This document shows positions 9,187 to 18,127 of a DNA stretch of 42,308 nucleotides, one piece after another; the stretch's first letter is position 1, and each line of letters opens with the position of its first letter. A program made the position numbers and the translations under genes. Origin of the DNA: Syntrophus aciditrophicus (GTDB lineage: Bacteria; Desulfobacterota; Syntrophia; Syntrophales; UBA8958); assembly GCA_020718905.1 (NCBI GenBank), contig DYRD01000002.1:40047-82354 (forward strand), written 5' to 3'. The notes below the pieces were generated by a model, which did no database searches, was not told the DNA's origin, and saw nothing but the letters and a program-made list of their open reading frames with translations.

Positions 9187-11007
9187 ATGATGCGGATCGT
9201 TGTCCATCCCCAATCGAACAGGTGGTATGAAGAAACGATGACCCCTCCCGAAAAGATTGTCTGGAAGGATCGGCCTCCCCAGGGGAGCAGACCATTCCTG
9301 CAGCCCATAGCCGTGGCGATTGTATGTGCTGTTTTTATCTGCCTTATTCTCATCATGGGGATCATGGACCTGCGGCGGTTGGATAAAACCCTGGTGGGCA
9401 TTCTGGAAAATCGTGCCGTCGGGATTGTGGAAGTCGTACAGAGACTGGCCCAAGAAAATCTCAACAATCTTGTGCAGGCATCCCAGCAGAAGAGAAAAAG
9501 CACCTTTGTTCCCGTTGCCGCGGAGGCCTTTTCTCCCCAAAAGCTTTTGATCAACGCCCTTGCTCAATTAGCGGAGGAGGTCGATAACCACTGGAAGAAG
9601 GATCGCTTAAGCGAGGACTATCTGAGAAAGTATGCCGATGAAAAGGGGCTGTTGATGATTGCCGTAATGAATCGTAAAGGGCAGTGCGTGTTTCAGAGCC
9701 GGTCCCTGCCTCCGGAATTGGTCCCCGATAATCCCTCCGCCAAGATTACCATGGAACTCTTCGACCAGTTGGAACAGAGGAATAAGATTGGTTTTATCGC
9801 CTTGCGGAGGAAGGATGGGAGCGGGACGATCGTGATTGCCCTGGACCCTGCGGGGCTGCGCTTTTGGGCGACGAAGGTGTCCGTGGAGAAGGCCCTGCAG
9901 GAACTGGGGGGAGGCAAGGGCCAGGGGATATCCTATTTTATGATCACGGACACGCACGGGAAAATTCTGGCCAGCGCCGGAAGGTTGCCCGAGAAATGGA
10001 AGCCTGCGGACATGCATGTAACCGAGCTCCTCGCCGGCAACCGCCGCGTCGAAAGTAGAAAGGTTGCATACCTGGAGAAACCTATGCTCGATATCGCCAT
10101 TCCTATTTATCTGAACCGCCAGGTCATGGGTATTGCGAGGATAGGATTGGAACGGGAGAGCACGGAAAAGATTCTTGACGAAAACGGGGAAAATATTGCC
10201 ATTTTCATGGGACTCACGATGCTGATTGCCTTCATGTCCATGTGGGTGCTTTACATGAACCAGAACCGGCATCTGGCGGGGATAATCAGCATGGAGCGCA
10301 AACTTGAAAAGGCGGAAAGGCTTTCCGCCCTTGGTCAGCTTGCCGCCGGAGTGGCCCATGAGATCCGCAACCCCTTAAATGCCATCAGCATGGCGTCGCA
10401 GCGCCTGAAGAGGGACTTTGTCCCCGCTGACGAAAGCAAGACCAATGACTTTCAGACGATTACCGGCGTAATTCGTGACGAGATCCGCCGCCTGAACGGG
10501 ATTATCGAGGAATTCCTGACCTTTTCGAGAAGCCGCCGCCTCGACCTGCGGGAATATCCCGTAACGGAGGTTCTGCAGAAAATCGTGAATCTCCTTGACG
10601 AAGAGGTTCGAGAGCAGGGGATCGCCCTGGAAACGCACTGGATGGAGCCGTCGCCGGTGATTCCCATGGACATGGACAAACTCCAGCAGGCCCTCCTCAA
10701 CTTCATCAAGAATGCCGTCGAATCCATTTCCGGGGCGGGGAAGGTTACCTTGACGGTAGAACCGGAGAAAAAGGGCTGGATCAACGTCCGCATTGTTGAC
10801 ACCGGGTGCGGGATGACGGCGGAAGAAATCGAGCGAATTTTCAATCCCGAATATACGACCAAAGAGAAGGGGCTGGGTTTGGGGCTGCCCCTTTCCCATG
10901 AGATCATCCGCGGCCATGGCGGGGAGATTCGCGTTACGAGCCAGAAAGAGGTGGGTACGACATTTGAAATTCTCCTGCCGGCCGCAAAAACGGGAAACAG
11001 GACTTAA
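9187..11007 (+). CDS. membrane sensor histidine kinase (NtrB/AtoS/ZraS-like)
   Basis: Two TM segments flanking a periplasmic sensor; H-box GQLAAGVAHEIRNPLNAISMASQRLKRDF; N/G boxes NFIKNAVES, DTGCGM, GLGLGLPLSHEIIRGHGG. Start uncertain (9160 GTG to 9190 ATG). Confidence 0.92.
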   Translation: MMRIVVHPQSNRWYEETMTPPEKIVWKDRPPQGSRPFLQPIAVAIVCAVFICLILIMGIMDLRRLDKTLVGILENRAVGIVEVVQRLAQENLNNLVQASQQKRKSTFVPVAAEAFSPQKLLINALAQLAEEVDNHWKKDRLSEDYLRKYADEKGLLMIAVMNRKGQCVFQSRSLPPELVPDNPSAKITMELFDQLEQRNKIGFIALRRKDGSGTIVIALDPAGLRFWATKVSVEKALQELGGGKGQGISYFMITDTHGKILASAGRLPEKWKPADMHVTELLAGNRRVESRKVAYLEKPMLDIAIPIYLNRQVMGIARIGLERESTEKILDENGENIAIFMGLTMLIAFMSMWVLYMNQNRHLAGIISMERKLEKAERLSALGQLAAGVAHEIRNPLNAISMASQRLKRDFVPADESKTNDFQTITGVIRDEIRRLNGIIEEFLTFSRSRRLDLREYPVTEVLQKIVNLLDEEVREQGIALETHWMEPSPVIPMDMDKLQQALLNFIKNAVESISGAGKVTLTVEPEKKGWINVRIVDTGCGMTAEEIERIFNPEYTTKEKGLGLGLPLSHEIIRGHGGEIRVTSQKEVGTTFEILLPAAKTGNRT

Positions 11008-11027
11008 AGATTTCTGAGGGAGTGGCT

Positions 11028-12395
11028 ATGAGGTCATTGAATATCCTGATTGTTGAAGATGGACAGTCGCAACGGGAAATGCTGAGGGATTTCCTGATTC
11101 AGGAGGGCCATGCCGTCAAGGAAGCGGATAATGGAGAAAAGGGGGTTACCCAGGTCCGGGGCGCCCATTTCGACCTCGTCCTCCTTGATTACAAGATGCC
11201 GGGCATGGACGGGATGCAGGTCCTCACGGCGATCAAGCAGATCAATCCGGAAATCGATGTCGTCATCATTACCGCCTATGGAACCATCGAGACGGCCGTG
11301 GAGGCCATGAAGGCCGGGGCCATCGATTACATCACCAAGCCCGTGGAATTCGAGGAGCTGCTGATCCTGGTGGATCGGGTAGCCGAACGCCGCACCCTGA
11401 TCAAGGAGAACGAGATCCTGAAACATGAACTCCGAGAGAAGGGAGTCACGACGGACCAGATTATTTACCGGAGCCCCAAAATGGACGCCCTGATCAATAT
11501 GGCCGGCCGGGTGGCGTCAAGCAGGGCTACCATCCTCATCCAGGGAGAGAGCGGCACCGGCAAGGAACTAATGGCCCGGCTGATTCATCACCTGAGTCCC
11601 CGCTCCGCCCGGCCCATGCTCGCCGTTAACTGCGGCGCCCTCCATGAGAATCTCCTGGAAAGTGAGCTCTTCGGCCATGAAAAAGGGTCCTTTACCGGGG
11701 CGGCGGCCCGGAGGATCGGCCGTTTCGAGGAGGCGGACGGCGGCACCCTTTTCCTCGATGAGATTGGAGAACTTTCATCCACGGTTCAGGTCAAGCTCCT
11801 GAGATTCCTCCAGGAACGGGAATTCCAGCGCCTCGGGGGCAACCAGACCCTGCATTCCGATGTGCGGATCATCAGCGCCACCAACCGGGATCTGGAGGCC
11901 CGGGTTAAGGAAGGGGCCTTTCGGGAGGATCTTTTCTACCGCCTTAATGTCGTGACCATGGCCATGCCGCCGCTCCGGGATCGAAAAGAGGACGTACCGC
12001 CCCTGAGCGAGCATTTTTTGCAGAAGTACGCCCAGGAAAACGGCAAGACCATCAAAGGAATCAGCAGTGAAGCCCGAGACCTGCTCATGAAGTATGATTA
12101 TCCGGGAAATGTCCGGGAACTGGAGAACATCCTGGAGCGGGCCGTCGTCATCGGCCGGGAAGAGATCATCTCCGTGGAGGACCTGCCTTTCCTGGAAGAC
12201 GCCCTCTCCTCGTCGGACGACGGCAAAAAGGCCGAGGGCCTGTTGCGGGGGTCAATGGAAGAGATGGAACGCAAGATGATCGTCGAAGCCATGGAAAAGG
12301 CAGGGGATCATCAGACGAAGGCGGCGGAGATCCTCGGCATCAGTGAACGGATGCTCCGTTACAAACTGAAAAAATACGGCCTGAAAACCCATTAA
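11028..12395 (+). CDS. sigma-54-dependent response regulator (NtrC/AtoC/ZraR family)
   Basis: Receiver DLVLLDYKMPGMDG; GESGTGKELMARLIH, GAFTGA-type loop as GSFTGAAARRIGRFEEADGGTLFLDEIGE; C-terminal Fis-like HTH. Confidence 0.95.
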   Translation: MRSLNILIVEDGQSQREMLRDFLIQEGHAVKEADNGEKGVTQVRGAHFDLVLLDYKMPGMDGMQVLTAIKQINPEIDVVIITAYGTIETAVEAMKAGAIDYITKPVEFEELLILVDRVAERRTLIKENEILKHELREKGVTTDQIIYRSPKMDALINMAGRVASSRATILIQGESGTGKELMARLIHHLSPRSARPMLAVNCGALHENLLESELFGHEKGSFTGAAARRIGRFEEADGGTLFLDEIGELSSTVQVKLLRFLQEREFQRLGGNQTLHSDVRIISATNRDLEARVKEGAFREDLFYRLNVVTMAMPPLRDRKEDVPPLSEHFLQKYAQENGKTIKGISSEARDLLMKYDYPGNVRELENILERAVVIGREEIISVEDLPFLEDALSSSDDGKKAEGLLRGSMEEMERKMIVEAMEKAGDHQTKAAEILGISERMLRYKLKKYGLKTH

Positions 12396-12442
12396 GGAAA
12401 ACAATAGGCACCAGGCGATGATGGGGTGGCTTCTCCTCCTCT

Positions 12443-13247
12443 TCAGAGCGGCAGTTTCAGGATCGCCCTGGCCTCTGCAGGTGAGGCGATCTCCCGGCCA
12501 TATTCCCTCGCAATTCTGACTACCCTCTCCACCAACTCGGCGTTGGTTTTTGCCGGCACTCCCCGGCGCAGGTAAATGTTGTCTTCCATTCCCACCCGGA
12601 TATGGCCGTCCATAATCATGGCCATGGGCAACTGTCCCGCCCCGATCCCGATATTGGACCACGTGGCTTCCGGGGGGGAGGTATGCGTGGATATGGAGAA
12701 AGGCCTGCGGCGTCGCCGGGGTGCCCCAGGGGGTACCCAGGACAAACTGAAAGTGGAGGGGATCGGCGAGCTTTCCTTCCTGGCGCATCCGGAGGGTGGT
12801 GATCATCATGCCGAGATCGAAGATCTCAATTTCCGGTTTAACGCCGGCGGACGCCATCATCGCGGCGGCCTGATCGAGGAAAGCGGGGGTATTGATAAAG
12901 GCATGACCGCCCAGGTTGATGGAGCCGGCGTCTAAAGATGCCAGTTCCGGTTTGAGCGACAGGGGGACGAGACGATCTGCGACCGGGAGATTCCGTCCGG
13001 GGATGCCGCTTGTCGTGAGGCTGAGGTCCGTTTTTTTCCGGAGCGGCGCGACCACCCGGCGGAAAAGCTCGACATCCTGGCTGCTCAGGCCCGTTTCGGG
13101 GTCCCGGAGATGGACAATGGACGCCCCGGCCTGCCAAGCCTCAAGGGCCGATTGGGTGATTTCTTCCGGGGTGATGGGGATGTCGGGGGCTATATCCCGC
13201 ATCATGCGGCTGCCCGTAATGGCGGCGGTGATGATTACTTTATGCAT
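12443..13247 (-). pseudogene. BKACE/DUF849 family (beta-keto acid cleavage enzyme), frameshifted
   Basis: N-part MHKVIITAAITGS...PITPEEI...ASIVHLRDPETG; C-part in another frame ([36 protein letters not shown]). Frames rejoin if one C is removed from C7 at about 12671-12677. Confidence 0.85.
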
Positions 13248-14406
13248 GCAAGGGTACGTTCCGTCTCCGCGATGGCCTCGTCAAGGATGGCCACCAGCTC
13301 ATCGATCTGTCCTGCCGTGATGATGAAGGGGGGGCGATGAGGATGTGGTCGCCGTTGACGCCGTCGGCGCCTCCGCCCCCGGGATAGACGATCAGCCCCT
13401 TGTCAAAGGCCAGGTTGCCTACGAGGGCGTTGACCTTCAGGGCGGGGCCGAAGGTTTCTCTGGTCTCCCGGCGGCGGACGAATTCTACGCCGGCGAAAAG
13501 TCCCAGGCCCCGGACGTCGCCCACCATGGAATGGCGGTAGAGGATCTTCAGCTTTTCAAGGAGATAGGACCCCATCTTTGCGGATCTGGCGACCAGGTCG
13601 TGACGGTCGATGTAGTCGAGGACGGCGATCCCCGTGGCGCAGGCCAGGGGATTCTGGCTGTAGGTATGGCCGTGGACGAAATTTCCGTTTCCATTTTTGA
13701 TTGCTTCGTGGACGTCCTCGGTGGTAATGACGGCGAAAATGGGGTAATATCCGGCCCCGAGACCCTTGGCGCCGACGATCATGTCGGGGGCAACCCCCCA
13801 GTGCTCGATGGCGAAGTTCCGCCCCGTCCGGCCGATGCCGGTCATGACCTCATCGACGATCAACAGCACATCATAACGGTTGCAGATTTCCCGGATTCTC
13901 TGAAAATAGCCGTTTTTGGGAACCAGTGCCCCGGCGGTGGCCCCCACGACCGGCTCGGCCATGAAGGCGGATACGGAATCAGGACCCTCGTAGAGGATCG
14001 TCTTTTCCAGGTCGTCGGCGCATTCGAGCTGGCAGCTTTCCGGCTTCAGGCCAAAGGGGCAACGGTAACAATAGGCGGGGAGGACGATATGGGGGGTATG
14101 CTGGATCAGGGGCTGGTAGTAGCGCCGTCGCCCCGTATGGCCGCTCAGGGCCAGGGCTCCCAGGGTATTGCCGTGATAGCTTGTCCAGCGGGAGATGACC
14201 TTGAATTTCATATGCTTGCCCCGGTCAACCTGGTACTGGCGGGCCAGCTTGACGGCTGTTTCCACTGCTTCCGATCCCCCGGAGAGGTAAACTGGGAACC
14301 ATGGGAAAAGGCTACCTTGCCGAGCTGCACAAGCATGGCCTCCTCAAGATCCCGGAGGCCGTGCCCGAGGGCGGCGACCACGGCCCCCCCCCGACCCGTT
14401 AGGGGC
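13235..14406 (-). pseudogene. class III (omega-type) PLP aminotransferase: 5' truncated, internal deletion, 3' frameshift
   Basis: GSEAVETAVKLARQYQVDRGKHMKFKVISRWTSYHGNTLGALALSGHTGRR, LLIVDEVMTGIGRTG, GAKGLGAGY. Readable upstream in frame as ALGHGLRDLEEAMLVQLGKVAFSHGSQFTSP; C-terminus restored by one extra C in the poly-C near 13328-13334. Confidence 0.82.
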
Positions 14407-14420
14407 TCTCTTCATAATTC

Positions 14421-14900
14421 CTATTTTGCAAAGCGGGTTCTCAGGTTGGACAATCCCTTGAAATGTTTTCTTTCCTCTTCGATCACGTCGTCAATGACGG
14501 CATGTTCGTTTGCAGAAACAAAGCGCTTTATTTCGTGGTAATAGAGGATGGAGTCGAGTTCCCGCTGCATGGCGAAATCGATTGCCGCCAGGGTATCCTT
14601 TACCTTGGCCAGTTCCGTCTCCAGCATCCCCTTCTTGAAGATGATCTTATTGTCCACGTAGTCGTGCAGGTAGGCCGCATATTCTCCATCATAGGTCTCG
14701 GGGGGATTGTCTTTGTCCATGGCGGCAAAGATCCGGCTGAAGGTCTTCTGGTGCTGAAGCTCTGCGTCCGCCAGATTGCTGAATATCTTTTTCGCATCCT
14801 CGTCTTTGGCCAACTGCATGGCATACCGGTAGAAATGCTCGCCGTTCTCTTCGATACGCACGGCAATTTCCACAATGTCACTGCCTCTGAAAGCGCTCAT
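14421..14900 (-). CDS. ferritin-like/rubrerythrin-type diiron protein
   Basis: 159 aa; EENGEHFYRYAMQLA...NLADAELQHQKTF, IEEERKHFKGL. Confidence 0.82.
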   Translation of the reverse strand: MSAFRGSDIVEIAVRIEENGEHFYRYAMQLAKDEDAKKIFSNLADAELQHQKTFSRIFAAMDKDNPPETYDGEYAAYLHDYVDNKIIFKKGMLETELAKVKDTLAAIDFAMQRELDSILYYHEIKRFVSANEHAVIDDVIEEERKHFKGLSNLRTRFAK

Positions 14901-14927
14901 ACTAAACCTCCTCGAACTTCAATATAT

Positions 14928-15026
14928 GACGGCTTCGTAAAACATCCGGATGCGGCGTTGCGCGGCATCCTTCGTCTCATTCCTCATGATTGTCGCGCCT
15001 TGCTTGCGGATCTTTTACGAAGCCGT
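14928..15026. repeat. dispersed repeat copy A (99 bp)
   Basis: GACGGCTTCGTAAAACATCCGGATGCGGCGT...CTCATTCCTCATGATTGTCGCGCCTTGCTTGCGGATCTTTTACGAAGCCGT; termini are inverted copies of each other. Confidence 0.85.
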
Positions 15027-15097
15027 TGCTTATGCCCAAGGGTTCCTCTTTTTACCTGTTCTTCAACCGACAGATGTATAAAGGAAAACAGCTTCCT

Positions 15098-16168
15098 TCA
15101 CAACCACTTTTTTCTTTTGAAGAAGTGGACCATGGAGAGGGCGACCGTAACCATGATCCCCAAGACCATAAAATATCCCCACCGCCATTCCAGCTCGGGC
15201 ATGTACTTGAAATTCATGCCGTAGACTCCCGCCAGAAAAGTCAGGGGCATGAAGATCGTGGCGATAATGGTCAGCACCTTCATTACCTCATTGAGCCGGT
15301 TGCTCACGGAAGACAGGTAGATGTCCAGCATGCCCGAGAGTATGTCACGATAAGTTTCTATAGTATCGATAAGTTGAATGGTATGATCATAGACGTCCTT
15401 CAAGTACAGATCGGTCGCGGTTTCCATGAGGGTCGAATCGCTGCGCTGAAGGGCGTTGACAGCTTCCCGCAGCGGCCAGATGGACTTTCTCAGATAAAGC
15501 ATTTCCCGTTTGATGTCCTGGATGGCATGCAGGGTGTCCCGCTCCGGGCGGGTGACTAACTGGTCCTCCAGGGATTCGATATTTTCTCCCAACTTTTCGA
15601 GGAGGATGAAATACTGATCAACAATGGTGTCGATGATGGTATAGGCGAGGTAATCGCCGCCGGCCTTTCTAATTCTTCCCCGGGCGGTGCGGATTCTTTC
15701 CCGGATCGGTTCCATGAGGGGGCTTTGCCTCTCCTGGAAAGAAATGAGGAAATGGGGACCGAAGACAATGCTTATCTGTTCCGGCATGAGTTCTCCGCCC
15801 CCCTCCGGCGGTAGAGATAAATCCTTCAGGACAATATAGATGTAGTTGCCGAAGTCCTCCATTTTGGGACGCTGGTCTGTATAAAGAATGTCCTCGATGG
15901 TCAGAGGATGGAGATGATAAAAGTCACCCAGCTGTTCCATGAGGCCGATATCGTGAAGTCCCGCGACGTGAAGCCAGGACACCGTATCCGTCTGTTCCCG
16001 CAGGCCACGACATTCCCCAATCCCGGTCAGAGTTTTTTCCGCGATCCCCTCTTCATTGTAAACCATCAGGGAGAGCAGCGGTTCCTCGGTATGCCTTTCC
16101 CCGACGTGGACCAGAGACCCCGGCGGGAGGCCGGTTTTCGCTATTCTTGTCCGGTAATTTTTCCGCAT
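15098..16168 (-). CDS. corA: magnesium/cobalt transporter CorA
   Basis: 356 aa; C-terminal LTIIATIFMPLTFLAGVYGMNFKYMPELEWRWGY. Confidence 0.95.
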   Translation of the reverse strand: MRKNYRTRIAKTGLPPGSLVHVGERHTEEPLLSLMVYNEEGIAEKTLTGIGECRGLREQTDTVSWLHVAGLHDIGLMEQLGDFYHLHPLTIEDILYTDQRPKMEDFGNYIYIVLKDLSLPPEGGGELMPEQISIVFGPHFLISFQERQSPLMEPIRERIRTARGRIRKAGGDYLAYTIIDTIVDQYFILLEKLGENIESLEDQLVTRPERDTLHAIQDIKREMLYLRKSIWPLREAVNALQRSDSTLMETATDLYLKDVYDHTIQLIDTIETYRDILSGMLDIYLSSVSNRLNEVMKVLTIIATIFMPLTFLAGVYGMNFKYMPELEWRWGYFMVLGIMVTVALSMVHFFKRKKWL

Positions 16169-16327
16169 GGCCTAACCTCTCCCATATAGTGGTTGAGATT
16201 TAGTCATCATTGCCGGGGATGTCAATGTAAAAAAGTTATGCGCCGATCTTTATATTGACAAAGTGCAAGCTTCGTGTCTCAATTTATCACAGCAGAATAA
16301 AAGACCGACCGAACCAGAGATAAAAGG

Positions 16328-18127
16328 ATGATAAGGGTGAGGGATTTCGTGCTGATCTCGATCAAAAAAAATGTTATTGCCTGTTTCCTGTTGCCCATTT
16401 CCTGTTGCCTCTTTTGTCTGGCGGCGTCTCTCGCCTTTGCCGGGGAGTCTGTGGAGTTGAAGGTTTTGGGTCTCGACGGCGACGTACTGAAAAACGTCCA
16501 GGCCGCCCTTGCTGTTCCTCCCGGACTTGTCAAGGACGGTAAGATCGATGTCTTGTGGCTCGATCATTTCCAGGAGCAAATGCCCCGGAAGATACAGGAA
16601 GCCCTCGAAGCCCTCGGTTACTATCATGGGGTGGCCACCGTATCACGAGAAATAACGCCGGAAGGGATTTTCCGTGTGACCGTGACGGTTGAAGCGGGGG
16701 AGCCGGTCCGGGTGCGGAGCGTGGCTCTTCGCATCGAGGGTCCCGGCGAGGGAGAGGCGGCTTTGCGGAATGCCGTCGAAAAATTTCCCCTTAAACAAGG
16801 CGATATCCTGCGTCATGACGCCTACAAAGAGGCCAAAAGAGGCATTCAAGATCTTGGTATCGGTATGGGCTACCTGAACGGCCGCTTCTCCCGTCAAGAT
16901 ATTCAGGTGACAGTCGGTCAAGCCGCTGCCGATATTGACCTCGTCTATGTGACGGGCCCCCGGTATTTTTTCGGAAAGATCAATTTTTCCGGCGCCCCCG
17001 GGTATCCACAAATGTTTCTGAACCGGTATGTGGCGTTCAAGGAGGGAGAGGTATTCTCTTATGAAAAGATCTGGGAGACCCAGCGGAATCTTACCCTTGC
17101 GGACCGTTATTCCGATGTCCGGATCGAGACGGACAAGGAGAAGGCGCAAGAAAACCGGGTTCCCGTGGAGATAAAGCTGACCCCCTCGCCGGAGAATCAG
17201 GTGAAAATCGGCGGCGGCTACGGCACCGATACGGGGCCGCGATTTTCCGTTACCTACCGGGACAAGAACGTCCTCGCCGCCGGCCACCAATGGGACACGG
17301 GGGTGAATGTCAGTAAGGTCCTGCAGGGTGTCGCTATGGGGTATACGGTGCCGGGAGCGGATATCCGGACTTTCTCGGCCCTTAAAGTCAATCTCAAGCA
17401 GGAAAACAACGATACCTATACGACGAAGGAAATGTCCATGGAGTTGCAGCACGTCCGTCCCTATTTCTTCGACAAGTCGGGGGCCGTCTTTCTCCAGGTG
17501 TTGCGGGAAAGCTCCGACGCCGGCGATCACAAGACGAATACCTTCTCCCTGATGCCGGGATTCCGCATTTTCGACCGTCAGTACGACCATCCGGCGCGGC
17601 CGACCAAAGGGTTCTCCTATCTGGCGGAAATCAGGGGAACCAATCAGACGCTTGGCTCCTATACGGGCTTTATCCAGGGCAGCCTTACCGGGAGCGGTCT
17701 TTACCCCCTGGGCGGTGGGTTTTCTCTCCTGGCCAGACTTAATGCGGGCGCTACGCTGCAGAATGAGGGGTCGAAGGAGCTGCCCATTGCCATTCGGTAT
17801 TTTGCCGGCGGCGACAACAGCGTTCGGGGATATGCCTATCAATCCTTGGGGGCAAAGGATGACAAGGGTAACGGCGGCGGCGGGAAAAACACCCTGGTCG
17901 GAGGCGTCGAGATGGAGCGCGTTCTATGGAAAGACTGGGGGGCCGCCGCTTTTTATGATGTCGGTAACGCCTTTAACAGTTTCCGTGAAATGGATCTTGC
18001 CCAGGGGGCCGGAATCGGCTGCCGTTATTATACTCCTGTCGGTCCCATAAAACTTGACATCGCCAGACAGCTCGGAACGCCCGAACCAACGTTCCGCCTC
18101 CATCTCGGATTCGGATTTACCCTATGA
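16328..18127 (+). CDS. tamA: TamA/Omp85-family outer membrane protein (POTRA + beta-barrel)
   Basis: Signal peptide, POTRA-like repeats, barrel motif RYFAGGDNSVRGYAYQSLG, C-terminal LGFGFTL; overlaps tamB by ATGA. Confidence 0.9.
   Translation: MIRVRDFVLISIKKNVIACFLLPISCCLFCLAASLAFAGESVELKVLGLDGDVLKNVQAALAVPPGLVKDGKIDVLWLDHFQEQMPRKIQEALEALGYYHGVATVSREITPEGIFRVTVTVEAGEPVRVRSVALRIEGPGEGEAALRNAVEKFPLKQGDILRHDAYKEAKRGIQDLGIGMGYLNGRFSRQDIQVTVGQAAADIDLVYVTGPRYFFGKINFSGAPGYPQMFLNRYVAFKEGEVFSYEKIWETQRNLTLADRYSDVRIETDKEKAQENRVPVEIKLTPSPENQVKIGGGYGTDTGPRFSVTYRDKNVLAAGHQWDTGVNVSKVLQGVAMGYTVPGADIRTFSALKVNLKQENNDTYTTKEMSMELQHVRPYFFDKSGAVFLQVLRESSDAGDHKTNTFSLMPGFRIFDRQYDHPARPTKGFSYLAEIRGTNQTLGSYTGFIQGSLTGSGLYPLGGGFSLLARLNAGATLQNEGSKELPIAIRYFAGGDNSVRGYAYQSLGAKDDKGNGGGGKNTLVGGVEMERVLWKDWGAAAFYDVGNAFNSFREMDLAQGAGIGCRYYTPVGPIKLDIARQLGTPEPTFRLHLGFGFTL

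Noticed and set aside
13345-14541. 398-aa plus-strand ORF opposite the aminotransferase
   Set aside because: The minus strand encodes a clear aminotransferase and the plus-strand product is shadow-like; its openness reflects codon bias.
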